Part shown: in pieces, positions 8,357 to 17,618 of the stretch | Layout: every line of letters begins with the position of its first letter | How positions within the stretch are numbered: the first letter of the stretch is position 1 | From: Curvibacter sp. CHRR-16 | GTDB lineage: Bacteria > Pseudomonadota > Gammaproteobacteria > Burkholderiales > Burkholderiaceae_C | Length of the DNA stretch: 64,000 nucleotides | Assembly (NCBI RefSeq): GCF_018474005.1 | Contig: NZ_JAHCSH010000004.1 | Span: forward strand, 372,001-436,000 | Reading direction: 5' to 3' | The notes under the pieces: generated by a model | Told to the model about the DNA's origin: nothing | Databases searched by the model: none | Seen by the model: the letters and a program-made list of their open reading frames with translations, nothing else | Program-made: the position numbers and the translations under genes

Positions 8357-8936
8357 TATGGCCATGGCACTGGGCCTTGGCCTGCTCACTGGCTGCGCCA
8401 CCAGCCGCATGATTGACAGCGATGTGAGCAGCTTTAGCAGCATGGGTGACAGCCTCGTGGCGCGCACCGATGCCAGCTTTGCTATCGAGCACCTGCCCTC
8501 CCAAAACCAAGGGCTGGATGCCAGTACGCAAGCGCAGCTCGACACCATCACCACCCAAGCCCTCGAGGCCGTGGGCTTGCACAGTGCAGGTGACAAGGCT
8601 GCTGACTACTTGGCCCAACTGCAAGTGCGTGTGGACACCATTGCCAACCCGCATTACCGCCCCCGCTACCGAGACTGGGTACGCGATAGCAACGGCCAAC
8701 TGGTGTACACCTTCCCTACCCTCCAGCTAGAACCCTCGTGGTATCGCCACCAAGTGCAACTGCTACTGCGCGACACGCACAGCAACCGCGTGGTCTATGA
8801 GGCACGCGCCACATTCGACGGCCCATGGCGCGATACCCTCAACCTGCTGCCGCCCATGCTGCAAGCAGCCCTGCGCGACTACCCCCACACTTTGCAAGGC
8901 AAGGTGGTGGTCGAGCTCCCTGCCCCGGCCCACTGA
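8307..8936 (+). CDS. DUF4136-type lipoprotein
   Basis: Predicted outer-envelope lipoprotein of 209 residues. The lipobox LLTGC places the lipidated cysteine at about residue 30 after a hydrophobic segment. The remainder (SRMIDSDVSSFSS and the beta-rich C-terminal half with LNLLPPMLQAALRDYP) fits DUF4136 proteins, whose function is not known. AGGAGG (8297-8302) ends 4 bases before the ATG at 8307, supporting this start, but the ATG and following codons lie inside a dispersed repeat. A downstream ATG at 8358 would leave a signal peptide too short and without basic residues. It follows ttcA and precedes the phosphatase gene on the same strand. Confidence 0.75.
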   Translation: MVLIAAQAIPARCTAIFMAMALGLGLLTGCATSRMIDSDVSSFSSMGDSLVARTDASFAIEHLPSQNQGLDASTQAQLDTITTQALEAVGLHSAGDKAADYLAQLQVRVDTIANPHYRPRYRDWVRDSNGQLVYTFPTLQLEPSWYRHQVQLLLRDTHSNRVVYEARATFDGPWRDTLNLLPPMLQAALRDYPHTLQGKVVVELPAPAH

Positions 8937-8965
8937 CCCACGCTATCGACACCGCATTGCTGCCC

Positions 8966-9634
8966 ATGCCCGATCAAATCACCCGCATATTGGCCATCCG
9001 CCACGGACAAACCGCGTGGAACGTAGACACCCGCATCCAAGGCCACACCGATATTGGTCTGAACGAACAAGGCCAATGGCAAGCCCAGCAAGCCGCGCAG
9101 GCCCTGCAAGGCGAAACCTTGGATGCCATTTACAGCAGCGACTTGCAACGCGCCCTGCACACCGCCCAGGCCATTGCACGCACCACGCTGCCAACACACG
9201 AAACGGTGCGCATCCACACTGGCTTGCGCGAACGGGGTTTTGGTTTGTTCGAGGGCAAGACTTGGGCTGAGATTGAAACCCACTGGCCCGAAGAATCGCG
9301 CCGCTGGCGCCAGCGCGATCCGCAGTTTGCACCCGAAGGTGGTGAAACCTTGTTGCAACTGCGCGAACGCGTGCATGCCACCTTCAGCGCCATAGCATCC
9401 CAGCACCAGGGGCAACACATCGCCATCGTCACCCACGGTGGTGTGCTGGATATGCTCTACCGCTTGGCCACCAGCCAAGAGCTATACGCCCCGCGCACGT
9501 GGGAACTGGCCAATGCAGGCTTTAACCGCCTACTCTGGACACCCGAAGGATTTAGCCTCATTGGCTGGGCCGACGTCGGCCACTTGGATAACCCCAGCCC
9601 CAGCACCGACGCCCCAATTACTCAGCCCAAGTAA
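8966..9634 (+). CDS. histidine phosphatase / phosphoglycerate mutase-like protein
   Basis: Member of the branch-1 histidine phosphatase superfamily, 222 residues. It has the phosphohistidine motif RHGQTAWN near residue 12, the conserved [18 protein letters not shown] block, the acid residue in [12 protein letters not shown], and the second catalytic histidine in THGGVLDML. It hydrolyses a small phosphate ester; phosphoglycerate, alpha-ribazole phosphate or another substrate cannot be told from the sequence. The ATG at 8966 starts [14 protein letters not shown]. The last 17 bases overlap the convergent uppP gene. Confidence 0.88.
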   Translation: MPDQITRILAIRHGQTAWNVDTRIQGHTDIGLNEQGQWQAQQAAQALQGETLDAIYSSDLQRALHTAQAIARTTLPTHETVRIHTGLRERGFGLFEGKTWAEIETHWPEESRRWRQRDPQFAPEGGETLLQLRERVHATFSAIASQHQGQHIAIVTHGGVLDMLYRLATSQELYAPRTWELANAGFNRLLWTPEGFSLIGWADVGHLDNPSPSTDAPITQPK

Positions 9635-10451
9635 CCCACCCGAAATGGGCGGTGAGCAGCACCAGCACACCGAAGACGATGCGGTAGTAGGCAAATCCTA
9701 TAAAGCTGTGGGTCGCAATAAAGCGCAACAACCAACGCACGCACAACCACGCGCTGATGAATGAGGCCACCAGTCCCACCGCAAACAAAGGCACGTCGGC
9801 CATGCTGAGCAGGGCGCGCTCTTTGTACAGGCTGTACACCCCTGCACCAATGAGCGTGGGCATGGCCAAGAAGAATGAAAAATCGGTAGCTGCTTGACGC
9901 GACAGGCCCAAGAGCATGCCGCCAATGATGGTGGCACCGCTGCGGCTGGTACCGGGCACCAAGGCCAAGCACTGCACCAAACCGACTTTGAGGGCATCGA
10001 GCAGGCCCATGTCGTCCATGGTCTGCACCCGCACAACCGCAGGGTTGTGGTGTTGGCGCGTCTCTACCCACCAAATCACCACCCCGCCCAAGATAAAGGT
10101 GCTGGCAACCACACTGGGAGTAAACAAATGCTCTTTGATCACTTTGCCAAACAGCAAACCCAAGACCACCGCCGGCAGAAAGGCCACCAGCACATTGAGC
10201 GCAAAACGCTGCGCTTGCGGCTGACTGGGCAAAGCCACCACCGTACTGCGGATGCGCTGCCAGTACACCGCCATGACAGCAAAAATGGCCCCAGTTTGGA
10301 TAGCGATCTCAAACACCTTGGCCTTTTCCCCGGTGAAATTGAGCAAAGAGCCCGCCAAGATCAGGTGTCCTGTGCTGGAAATGGGCAAAAATTCCGTCAG
10401 CCCTTCCACGATGCCCATCACGGCAGCTTTGATCAGCAATGCAATGTCCAC
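9618..10451 (-). CDS. uppP: undecaprenyl-diphosphatase UppP (BacA)
   Basis: Inner-membrane enzyme that dephosphorylates undecaprenyl diphosphate to recycle the cell-wall lipid carrier; also linked to bacitracin resistance. It is 277 residues and highly hydrophobic, with both family signatures: [15 protein letters not shown] near the N-terminus and [10 protein letters not shown] in the middle. The start is a GTG at 10451 with GGAGG 4 bases upstream; the open frame continues much further but that part is antisense to the next gene. It is convergent with the phosphatase gene, overlapping it by 17 bases. Confidence 0.94.
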   Translation of the reverse strand: MDIALLIKAAVMGIVEGLTEFLPISSTGHLILAGSLLNFTGEKAKVFEIAIQTGAIFAVMAVYWQRIRSTVVALPSQPQAQRFALNVLVAFLPAVVLGLLFGKVIKEHLFTPSVVASTFILGGVVIWWVETRQHHNPAVVRVQTMDDMGLLDALKVGLVQCLALVPGTSRSGATIIGGMLLGLSRQAATDFSFFLAMPTLIGAGVYSLYKERALLSMADVPLFAVGLVASFISAWLCVRWLLRFIATHSFIGFAYYRIVFGVLVLLTAHFGWVTWAE

Positions 10452-10620
10452 ACACCCTCCAGCCAGTTCATGAGTGAAAGGTGTATTTTGCCTTTGCTCA
10501 AGATGTGCTCTGGTCACACACTCGCAATAAAAATTGGTCTTGCCCCAATCTGCCCCCTGCGATCTACACATCCTCTCTACAATGCTTACATCTTTACCTT
10601 TTTTTGCGGAGCAGTTGGAG
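10452..10620. promoter_or_regulatory. divergent upstream region of uppP and the binding lipoprotein
   Basis: This gene-free stretch of 169 bases between divergent genes is AT-richer than its surroundings. A TACAAT hexamer at 10578-10583 is a possible -10 element for the rightward gene; no convincing -35 was found. Nothing else recognised. Confidence 0.3.
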
Positions 10621-11784
10621 ATGCAAAACCAAAACTCACGACGTCGTTTGGTGTTGGGCATGCTGGGCGTACCTGCCTTGGCCTCCACCGGTTTGCTAGC
10701 AGCCTGTGATTCGGTGTCACCCAGTGTCAAGATTGGCGTAGCACAGCCCCTCTCCGGCCCCATTGGCTCATGGGGACAAGACATGCTCAACGGCGTGCAA
10801 ATGGCCGTGGCCGACATCAACAAGGAAGGCCTGCGCGTCAAAGGCAAAGCTGTCACCCTAGAGGTAGTCTCTGGTGACGACAAATCCAATCCCGAAGAGG
10901 GCCAAAAAGTGGCCCAAACCCTCATTGATGCCGGTGTGGTCGCCGTCATTGGCAACCTCAACTCCGGTGTGAGCATTCCTGCCGCCCCGCTGTATGCACA
11001 AGCCCATGTGGCGCAGTTGGCCATCTCCACCAATCCCAAGTTCACACAACTGGGCTTTGACACGACCTTTCGCATCGTCGCCAACGACAACCTGCAAGCC
11101 AAAGCGATCGCCAGCTTCGCGATTGACCAAATTAAGGGGCAAGTGTTCACGCTGCTTGACGACGGCACCCCCTACGGCAAGGACTTGGCATCCCTGCTAG
11201 CGGCCACACTGAAAAAAGCCAACAAAACCATTGGTGTCCAACTGAGCCTGAACGACAAAAAGACCGATTTCAGCGATGTAGTGCCCAAAATCAAGGAGGC
11301 CAAATCGGACTGCTTGATCACCATCCTCAACGACTTTCAAATTGCCCCTTTTGTAGAAGCCTTGGTGGCAATCGATTACACCAACGTCACCATTTTGGGT
11401 GCGGACGGACTCAAAACCCCGCAGACGCTCAAAAGCGTGGGCCGGGTTAAACGCATTTACGCCTCGTCCAGCATTTTGGAAGCACCAGAGTTCAGTGCGG
11501 GTCGCCCTTGGCTAGAACGCTACCGCGTGCTGTTCAAAAAAGACCCCGTCTATGGTGGTCACTATGCATATGACGCCGTATTTGTGCTGGCTGCAGCGAT
11601 GCGCCGTGCCGGCTCTACTGACCGCGAAAAAATTGTGGAGGCGCTGCACAAAATCGATGGGTTTGCCCCTATTACCGGTTCCATGAAATGGAACGATGAT
11701 GGCGAGCAACGCTTTGGCGTGGTAGGTGTGTATGCCGCCACATCGAGCGGCTGGGAAAGCCTAATGCGCTCAGACGCATGGTAA
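10621..11784 (+). CDS. branched-chain-amino-acid-type periplasmic binding lipoprotein (LivK family)
   Basis: ABC-importer binding protein of the periplasmic-binding-protein type 1 family, 387 residues. The N-terminus [13 protein letters not shown] has a twin-arginine-like start, and GLLAAC is a lipobox, so it is probably exported folded or as a lipoprotein. The mature part opens [20 protein letters not shown] and continues with [10 protein letters not shown] and [19 protein letters not shown], as in LivJ/LivK proteins. GGAG stands immediately before the ATG; a longer frame from 10534 is less likely. No permease or ATPase gene is adjacent, so it must use a transporter encoded elsewhere or act as a sensor. 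Downstream are the P-loop and glutaminase genes on the same strand. Confidence 0.85.
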   Translation: MQNQNSRRRLVLGMLGVPALASTGLLAACDSVSPSVKIGVAQPLSGPIGSWGQDMLNGVQMAVADINKEGLRVKGKAVTLEVVSGDDKSNPEEGQKVAQTLIDAGVVAVIGNLNSGVSIPAAPLYAQAHVAQLAISTNPKFTQLGFDTTFRIVANDNLQAKAIASFAIDQIKGQVFTLLDDGTPYGKDLASLLAATLKKANKTIGVQLSLNDKKTDFSDVVPKIKEAKSDCLITILNDFQIAPFVEALVAIDYTNVTILGADGLKTPQTLKSVGRVKRIYASSSILEAPEFSAGRPWLERYRVLFKKDPVYGGHYAYDAVFVLAAAMRRAGSTDREKIVEALHKIDGFAPITGSMKWNDDGEQRFGVVGVYAATSSGWESLMRSDAW

Positions 11785-11824
11785 ATAAAAAAAACAGATA
11801 ACACCTCACATGAGGAGACACAGC

Positions 11825-12415
11825 ATGGCATTGCGCTATACGTTGGTGCCCAATGTTTTGCCCGAAAACAAAATGCGGATCTACCCCACCAAGGTTATCA
11901 ATGTGATTGGTGGCCCGGGGTGTGACAAGTCACTGATTTCTTCGGCCATTATTTTGTTCTTGCATTTGCACCATAAAACGGTGGAAACCATCCCCGACTA
12001 CGCCAAGTCTTTGGTCTGGCAACGCAACTTTGAAGTGCTCAAAAACCAGTACTTCATCGCCCAGCGTCAGTTTGAAATGCTGAGCCTGCTCGATGGTCAG
12101 GTGCAGTTTCTCATCACCGAGTGCGCCTTACCCCAAGTGCTGTACTACAACGAGAACTACGCCGACAACATCTGTGACATACAAAAAACCAGAAACCAAA
12201 TTCTGGATTGGCATAAACAGTTCAATAACGTCAATGTCTTCGTGACGCGGGGCGACAAAAAATACGTTCACACGGGTCGTTTCCAAGACGAAGAGCAAGC
12301 GCGTGCCATTGACCGCGGCATACGCGGATTACTGGTCCGCGAACGCATTCCCTACACAGTATTGCCACCCGATCTGGAACAGATCAACGCCTTCGCCCAA
12401 AGCCTGATTGAATGA
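11825..12415 (+). CDS. AAA_28/NadR-like P-loop protein with altered Walker A
   Basis: A 196-residue cytoplasmic protein. It begins with a short lead and then KVINVIGGPGCDKSLISSA (23-41), which resembles the Walker A of AAA_28/NadR-like nucleotide kinases, but the Gly before Lys of GxxxxGKS is Asp34. Later blocks also fit that fold: TVETIPDYAKSLV, QRQFEMLSLLDGQVQFLITECALP (Walker B-like strand), NVFVTRGDKKYVHTGR, and EEQARAIDRGIRGLL. GGAG 8 bases before the ATG at 11825 favours it over the ATG at 11810. The stop overlaps the glsA start (ATGA), implying translational coupling with glutaminase. Function is unknown; it may have lost kinase activity and kept nucleotide or peptide binding. Confidence 0.6.
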   Translation: MALRYTLVPNVLPENKMRIYPTKVINVIGGPGCDKSLISSAIILFLHLHHKTVETIPDYAKSLVWQRNFEVLKNQYFIAQRQFEMLSLLDGQVQFLITECALPQVLYYNENYADNICDIQKTRNQILDWHKQFNNVNVFVTRGDKKYVHTGRFQDEEQARAIDRGIRGLLVRERIPYTVLPPDLEQINAFAQSLIE

Positions 12416-13347
12416 ATTCCCTGCCAGAGATTCTGGCCAGTATCCACGCCCGCATCCCCCGCTACTGGGGTCAGGGCGCGGTGGCCAACTACATCCCCGC
12501 ACTCGCTCAAGTCAACCCACGCCAATTTGGCATGGCTGTAGCCTTGCTTGATGGCAGTGTGCACACGGTGGGTGACGCGCATGTGCCGTTTTCACTGCAA
12601 AGCATCACCAAGCTATTTACCTTTGTGCTGGCGCTGCGCTCCGAGGGCGATGCCTTGTGGCAACGCGTGGGGCGCGAACCATCGGGCGCGGCGTTCAACT
12701 CCATCGTCCAGCTAGAAACCGAAAGCGGCATCCCCCGCAACCCGTTTATCAACGCTGGGGCCTTGGTCATTACCGATATCTTGACCACGCGCTACGCCCA
12801 CTTGGACTACGCATTGCTCGGCTTGCTACGCCGCCTGTCCGATGCGCCCGACCTGCACTGGAACCCGCAGGTTGCCAAGTCCGAGCGCGAAACAGCCCAC
12901 CGCAACATGGCCATGGCTTATTTCATGAAAAGCCATGGCAACTTCCACAACGAGCCCGAACTGGTGCTGGACAACTACTGCCGCCAGTGCGCCACCGAAA
13001 TGAGTTGCGCCCAACTGGCACGCGCCAGCATCTTTTTGGCCAATGGTGGCCAAGACTTGACGCACAGCGGCACCCCGGGCGAGCGCCTGCTGCAACCCGA
13101 AGCGGCACGCCGCGTCAACGCCCTCATGCTCACCTGCGGTGCTTACGACGCTGCGGGTGACTTTGCCTACCGCATTGGCTTGCCCATCAAAACCGGCGTG
13201 GGCGGTGGCATGGTGGCCACAGTGCCCGGAGTAGGCAGCATAGCCGTGTGGTCGCCCGAGCTAGACGCCAAGGGCAACTCAGTGGCTGCACGCGCCGCCC
13301 TGGAAATGCTGGTCGATGCCACAGGCTGGGGTACCAAAGGCTTGTAA
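12412..13347 (+). CDS. glsA: glutaminase A
   Basis: Hydrolyses L-glutamine to glutamate and ammonia. It is 311 residues, the family size, with the beta-lactamase-like catalytic motif SITK (Ser64-Lys67) and the conserved GREPSGAAFNSI, PRNPFINAGAL, AYFMKSHGN and KTGVGGGMVA blocks. It is coupled by a 4-base ATGA overlap to the P-loop gene and lies downstream of an amino-acid-type binding protein, so the three may form one nitrogen-acquisition operon (inference). The convergent gene to the right is separated by 22 bases. Confidence 0.94.
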   Translation: MNSLPEILASIHARIPRYWGQGAVANYIPALAQVNPRQFGMAVALLDGSVHTVGDAHVPFSLQSITKLFTFVLALRSEGDALWQRVGREPSGAAFNSIVQLETESGIPRNPFINAGALVITDILTTRYAHLDYALLGLLRRLSDAPDLHWNPQVAKSERETAHRNMAMAYFMKSHGNFHNEPELVLDNYCRQCATEMSCAQLARASIFLANGGQDLTHSGTPGERLLQPEAARRVNALMLTCGAYDAAGDFAYRIGLPIKTGVGGGMVATVPGVGSIAVWSPELDAKGNSVAARAALEMLVDATGWGTKGL

Positions 13348-13369
13348 CAAGCCTAGGCACCACCGGGCT

Positions 13370-13786
13370 CTAGAACTGAAAAGCCCCCGCCAGCGCCAAG
13401 GCCCACAAGGCCCCAAATACAAACGGCAAAGTACGGGCTGCCAAACTACCGTAGTTGCCAATACGCTGGCTGGGCGTTAACGGGCATAAGCGCTCCAAAC
13501 CAGCCTCAAGGTACACCCGGTGCACCTCATCCAAAGCGATGAGGGCAGCGTAAATGCTGATGCCAATGACCGCCGCCACCGCCATGCCAAAAAACGGGAA
13601 ACCAAAAACCAGCCAATGCAGCTTGGCAGTGGTTAGCGTGCCATAGGCGGTAAATAGCAAGCCTTGGGAGAGGATGAGCCACATCAGCCGGTGGTTGATG
13701 AGGTTGTCCTCGTGCGTCCATTGCTCGCGCAGCGCCCGGTAAATTTCCCAATCGGGCAAGGGTTGTGGGGGTGTTGTTGTCTCCAT
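13370..13786 (-). CDS. small membrane protein of unknown function
   Basis: A 138-residue protein with a polar N-terminus (METTTPPQPLPDWEIYRALREQW) followed by about four membrane segments (residues about 33-52, 58-82, 115-136, with a re-entrant part between). The DxEIYRALREQWTHEDNLINHRLMWL-type start is seen in small hypothetical membrane proteins of several phyla, but I know no function. It is convergent with glsA and divergent from the next membrane protein gene. Confidence 0.6.
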   Translation of the reverse strand: METTTPPQPLPDWEIYRALREQWTHEDNLINHRLMWLILSQGLLFTAYGTLTTAKLHWLVFGFPFFGMAVAAVIGISIYAALIALDEVHRVYLEAGLERLCPLTPSQRIGNYGSLAARTLPFVFGALWALALAGAFQF

Positions 13787-13983
13787 GGCGGCACATGGTA
13801 GTCAAACTGCAGACTTTGTTTAAGTCTCGCTACCACCTGCCAACACCAGTTGGCACCAACATTTACATCGGCAACACAAAAGAAACTAAAAGTTTTTTTC
13901 GTTGGTGTTTGCAAAAAAATTCAACACCAGTATCCAAGACCTGCTTGAGCATTCCTGCGTATTCACTCGCACAAAGAAATGTC
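13787..13983. promoter_or_regulatory. divergent intergenic region with clustered CCAAC/GTTGG half-sites
   Basis: CCAAC (13840-13844), GTTGG (13849-13853) and CCAAC (13856-13860) make overlapping inverted repeats of 14 and 12 bases; a further GTTGG is at 13901-13905. The surrounding sequence is AT-rich with runs of T and A. It is a candidate operator/promoter for one or both flanking membrane-protein genes; the regulator is unknown. Confidence 0.35.
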
Positions 13984-15045
13984 ATGCACAGTCGGCCACA
14001 GCTTATTTACCCTCTCTGGCTTTGTGTCGGCTTGGCGGCATGGCCTCTGTCTAGCCAAGCCCACGTGAAATGGTTTTCCCGCGAAGCAGATTGCGCCATG
14101 CCACCACTATCGGCACTGGACGTTTGGGCCGCACCCGAATTTGTGCTGTGGTGGCTGGTGTCTAGCGCTGCGATGCTGCTGGTCGCTTGGCTTGACGTGC
14201 ATTTGGCACGCCCCCAATCAGCTTGGCAGCACACTGCGCAGCGCCTTGATGAACGGATAAGCCCTTTCGTGGCCCCTGCCATGCGCTGGTGCATGGCAGT
14301 CTTTTTCGTCACAGCGGCCTACTACTTTCATGCCCATCAGGTGTACCTAACCCCCGAACTGCGCACCAACGATGCCTGGGTACCCGTGGTACAGGTGCTC
14401 AGCGCTGTCGCCTTTGTGCGCCGCTCCAGTGCGTGGCTTGGGAGTCTGGGTATCGTGTGCCTGTATGCAGGAGCGATCTCTACCTATGGCTGGTTTCATT
14501 TGCTTGATTACCCGGTCTTCCTTGGCGTAGCGGCCTATCTGCTGCTGGACTCCATCTACCAAGGCAAACACCACGATCTGGCGCTGGGCATTCTGCGCGG
14601 CAGCGCGGGCTTTACGCTGATGTGGGCAGGTGCAGAAAAATGGCTATTCCCATGGTGGAGCTACGCCATGGTGGACAACCAGCTCAGTGCTTTGCTCATG
14701 GGTTTGAGTCACTATGCGTTCATGAATGCAGCCGGATTCATTGAATTCGGGGCTGCTTTCGCACTCACATTCGGCCGCGCAGTTCCCCAGCTGGCTGCGC
14801 TTTTCCTGCTGGTGCCATTTGTCGCTGCTGTGCCTGTATTTGGCAGTTTGGATTTGGTGGGGCATGCGCCCATCATCGCGGTGCTGCTGGCACTGACCCT
14901 TACCCGCACTCGCCTACCGTCTGTTGCCGCGCACAGACCCCGCATCCAACGCATCATGGGCTATGGCTGCGCCATGGCGCTTGGCTCATGGAGCCTTGTA
15001 GGCCTGTACTGGGGCTTGCACGCAATCGCTTACGGCTGGCACTAA
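13984..15045 (+). CDS. polytopic membrane protein, DoxX-like, function unknown
   Basis: Predicted inner-membrane protein of 353 residues with an N-terminal signal/anchor (residues about 8-26 ending SSQA) followed by AHVKWFSREADC and some eight hydrophobic segments. The AHVKWF start after the signal, a central GSAGFTLMWAGAEKWLFPWW segment and the C-terminal LYWGLHAIAYGWH recall DoxX-like hypothetical membrane proteins. The start at 13984 was chosen because it gives a proper signal; the open frame extends to 13765 but through non-coding-like sequence. The ribosome site is weak. It is convergent with hutC, 7 bases away. Confidence 0.6.
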   Translation: MHSRPQLIYPLWLCVGLAAWPLSSQAHVKWFSREADCAMPPLSALDVWAAPEFVLWWLVSSAAMLLVAWLDVHLARPQSAWQHTAQRLDERISPFVAPAMRWCMAVFFVTAAYYFHAHQVYLTPELRTNDAWVPVVQVLSAVAFVRRSSAWLGSLGIVCLYAGAISTYGWFHLLDYPVFLGVAAYLLLDSIYQGKHHDLALGILRGSAGFTLMWAGAEKWLFPWWSYAMVDNQLSALLMGLSHYAFMNAAGFIEFGAAFALTFGRAVPQLAALFLLVPFVAAVPVFGSLDLVGHAPIIAVLLALTLTRTRLPSVAAHRPRIQRIMGYGCAMALGSWSLVGLYWGLHAIAYGWH

Positions 15046-15052
15046 AGCAGGC

Positions 15053-15787
15053 TTAAAAACTCCCCGTGAACTGGTAGCGACTGGCTGGGTGCCACATGGC
15101 CGCCACCGTCGCCACCTGGCCTTGGCTCAGGGTTTGGCGGCGCAGCACCAAGCAGGGCTCTGCCTCGGCCATGCGCAGCATATCGCGCACGGTGCTGGTA
15201 GGTGCACAGGCTTCAATGGCAAAGCGCACCCCTTGCAGTGGCGCCACCCGCATCAGGTAGGCATTAGGGGTTTGGGTGGTGAAGTCCTGCTCCAAATAAT
15301 CGGGCGCCACTTTCGGATTCACGTACCGATCTTCCAACTGAATAGGCATGCCGTTTTCGCAGTGCACCACCAGCGAATGGAACAACGTTGCCTTGGGCCC
15401 CATGCCAAAGGCCTGCCCCAGCGCAACGCCCGCATTCACGCGTTCTAGCTTGTGCAACTCGCTGCGGTGGGTGTGGCCGCGTGCGGCAATTTCGTCGGCA
15501 ATGTTGCGTATTTCCACCAGTGTGGCTTGGTACTTTTGCTGCGCCACATAGCTGCCCGAGCCTTGGCGGCGTTCGATGATTTGCTCATCACTCAACTCGC
15601 GCAGCGCCCGGTTCACCGTCATACGCGAAACCGCAAAGCTGCGCGAGAGCGCCTCCTCGGTCGGAATGGCATCGCCCTCTTTCCACACCCCGCTTTGGAT
15701 TTGCTCCACCACGTGCTGCTTGATCTGCACATAGGCAGGCAAACGCACAGCGCTGCTGGGAGTGGCTACAGAAGGTTTGCTGACCAT
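15053..15787 (-). CDS. hutC: histidine utilisation repressor HutC
   Basis: GntR/HutC-family transcriptional repressor, 244 residues. The N-terminal winged helix (about 15-82) includes YVQIKQHVVEQI, PTEEALSRSFAVSRMTVNRALREL and GSGSYVA. The UTRA ligand domain follows, ending HPASRYQFTGSF as in HutC proteins. It represses the hut genes and is released by urocanate. It is divergent from hutU, and a palindromic operator lies in the 107-base gap, so autorepression is likely. Confidence 0.94.
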   Translation of the reverse strand: MVSKPSVATPSSAVRLPAYVQIKQHVVEQIQSGVWKEGDAIPTEEALSRSFAVSRMTVNRALRELSDEQIIERRQGSGSYVAQQKYQATLVEIRNIADEIAARGHTHRSELHKLERVNAGVALGQAFGMGPKATLFHSLVVHCENGMPIQLEDRYVNPKVAPDYLEQDFTTQTPNAYLMRVAPLQGVRFAIEACAPTSTVRDMLRMAEAEPCLVLRRQTLSQGQVATVAAMWHPASRYQFTGSF

Positions 15788-15832
15788 ATTGGGGTTTGCT
15801 TGGATGGATGAAATTCATTATGGCCGCATAAT

Positions 15833-15856
15833 TTGTATATACAACTTGGCTGTACA
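15833..15856. promoter_or_regulatory. HutC operator
   Basis: A perfect 12-base palindrome TTGTATATACAA at 15833-15844 sits midway between hutC and hutU, and a second partial site TGTACA follows at 15851-15856. The known HutC site is a TGTA-N-TACA-type palindrome, so both genes should be controlled here. The palindrome's TATATA may overlap the hutU -10 region. Confidence 0.75.
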
Positions 15857-15894
15857 CTCCAAACCAAGCCACTTCTCGACGAGGAACACCCACC

Positions 15895-17598
15895 ATGAGC
15901 AACACCGCTACCAATCCCCGCATCGACCCCACCCGCGTGGTGCGTGCCCCGCGCGGCACCACCCTGCATTGCAAAAACTGGCTCACCGAAGCGGCTTACC
16001 GCATGATCCAGAACAACCTCGACCCCGAAGTGGCCGAGAACCCGCAAGCCTTGGTGGTCTACGGCGGCATTGGCCGCGCAGCGCGCGACTGGGCCTGCTT
16101 TGACCAAATCCTGAGCAGCCTGAAAAACCTGAACGACGACGAATCCCTGCTCATCCAGTCCGGCAAGCCGGTAGGCGTGTTCAAAACCCACCCCAACGCT
16201 CCCCGCGTGCTGCTGGCCAACAGCAACCTGGTGCCCAAGTGGGCCCACTGGGAGCACTTCAACGAGCTGGACCGCAAAGGCCTGTTCATGTACGGCCAAA
16301 TGACCGCGGGCAGCTGGATTTACATCGGCAGCCAAGGCATCGTGCAAGGCACCTTCGAGACTTTTGTCGAAGCCGGTCGCCAGCACTACGGCAACGACCT
16401 GTCTGGCCGCTGGATACTGACCGCCGGCTTGGGTGGCATGGGTGGTGCACAGCCTTTGGCCGCCACGCTGGCAGGGGCATGCTCGCTCACCATCGAATGC
16501 CAGCAAAGCAGCATCGACTTTCGCCTGCGCACCCGCTATGTGGACAAACAAGCGCGCGACATTGACCACGCATTCGAACTGCTGAAAGAACACACCGCCA
16601 AGAAAGAAGCCGTCTCCATCGCCCTCTTGGGCAACGCTGCCGAGGTGCTGCCGGAGCTGGTACGCCGTGCCAAGGCCGGCGGCATGCGCCCTGACATCGT
16701 GACCGACCAAACCTCGGCACACGACCTCATCCACGGCTACCTGCCTCTGGGCTGGAGCGTGGCGCAGTGGAAAGCCGCGCAGCAAGACCCCAGCCAGCAC
16801 GCCGCCCTGAAAACCGCCGCCGCCAAGAGCTGCGCCGTGCACGTGCAGGCCATGCTGGACTTCCACGCCATGGGCGTGCCCACCGTGGACTACGGCAACA
16901 ACATCCGCCAAGTGGCGCTGGACGAAGGCGTGAAAGACGCTTTCGCCTTCCCCGGCTTTGTACCCGCCTACATCCGCCCTCTGTTCTGCGAAGGCAAAGG
17001 CCCCTTCCGTTGGGTGGCGCTCTCAGGCGACCCCGAGGACATTTACAAAACCGACGCCAAGATCAAAGAACTGTTCCCCAACAACCACCACACCCACCGC
17101 TGGCTGGACATGGCGCGCGAGCGCATCTCCTTCCAAGGCCTGCCCGCCCGCATCTGCTGGTTGGGCTTGGGCGAGCGCCACATTGCCGGTTTGGCCTTTA
17201 ACGAGATGGTGAAAAACGGCGAACTCAAAGCACCCATCGTCATTGGCCGTGACCACTTGGACACCGGCAGCGTGGCCAGCCCCAACCGCGAAACCGAAGG
17301 CATGCGCGACGGCACCGACGCCGTGAGCGACTGGCCGCTGCTCAACGCCCTGCTCAACACCGCAGGCGGCGCTACCTGGGTCAGCCTGCACCACGGCGGT
17401 GGCGTGGGCATGGGCTACAGCCAGCACTCGGGCATGGTCATCGTGGCCGACGGCACCGATGCCGCCGCCGAGCGCTTGGCCCGCGTGCTGGTGAATGACT
17501 GCGGCAGCGGCGTCATGCGCCATGCCGACGCTGGCTACGAGCTGGCCGTGGCCACCGCCAAAAAGTTTGGCCTCACACTTCCCATGATCAGCGCCTGA
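15895..17598 (+). CDS. hutU: urocanate hydratase
   Basis: Second step of histidine breakdown: converts urocanate to imidazolonepropionate using tightly bound NAD as electrophile. It is 567 residues, normal length. Recognisable are [21 protein letters not shown] at the N-terminus, [11 protein letters not shown], the NAD-binding [11 protein letters not shown] (about 179-189), and the C-terminal [26 protein letters not shown] precedes the ATG. It is the first gene of the hutUHDIG operon, downstream of the HutC operator, and hutH follows after 20 bases. Confidence 0.97.
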   Translation: MSNTATNPRIDPTRVVRAPRGTTLHCKNWLTEAAYRMIQNNLDPEVAENPQALVVYGGIGRAARDWACFDQILSSLKNLNDDESLLIQSGKPVGVFKTHPNAPRVLLANSNLVPKWAHWEHFNELDRKGLFMYGQMTAGSWIYIGSQGIVQGTFETFVEAGRQHYGNDLSGRWILTAGLGGMGGAQPLAATLAGACSLTIECQQSSIDFRLRTRYVDKQARDIDHAFELLKEHTAKKEAVSIALLGNAAEVLPELVRRAKAGGMRPDIVTDQTSAHDLIHGYLPLGWSVAQWKAAQQDPSQHAALKTAAAKSCAVHVQAMLDFHAMGVPTVDYGNNIRQVALDEGVKDAFAFPGFVPAYIRPLFCEGKGPFRWVALSGDPEDIYKTDAKIKELFPNNHHTHRWLDMARERISFQGLPARICWLGLGERHIAGLAFNEMVKNGELKAPIVIGRDHLDTGSVASPNRETEGMRDGTDAVSDWPLLNALLNTAGGATWVSLHHGGGVGMGYSQHSGMVIVADGTDAAAERLARVLVNDCGSGVMRHADAGYELAVATAKKFGLTLPMISA

Positions 17599-17618
17599 AC
17601 ATTCCAACGAGTTACACC

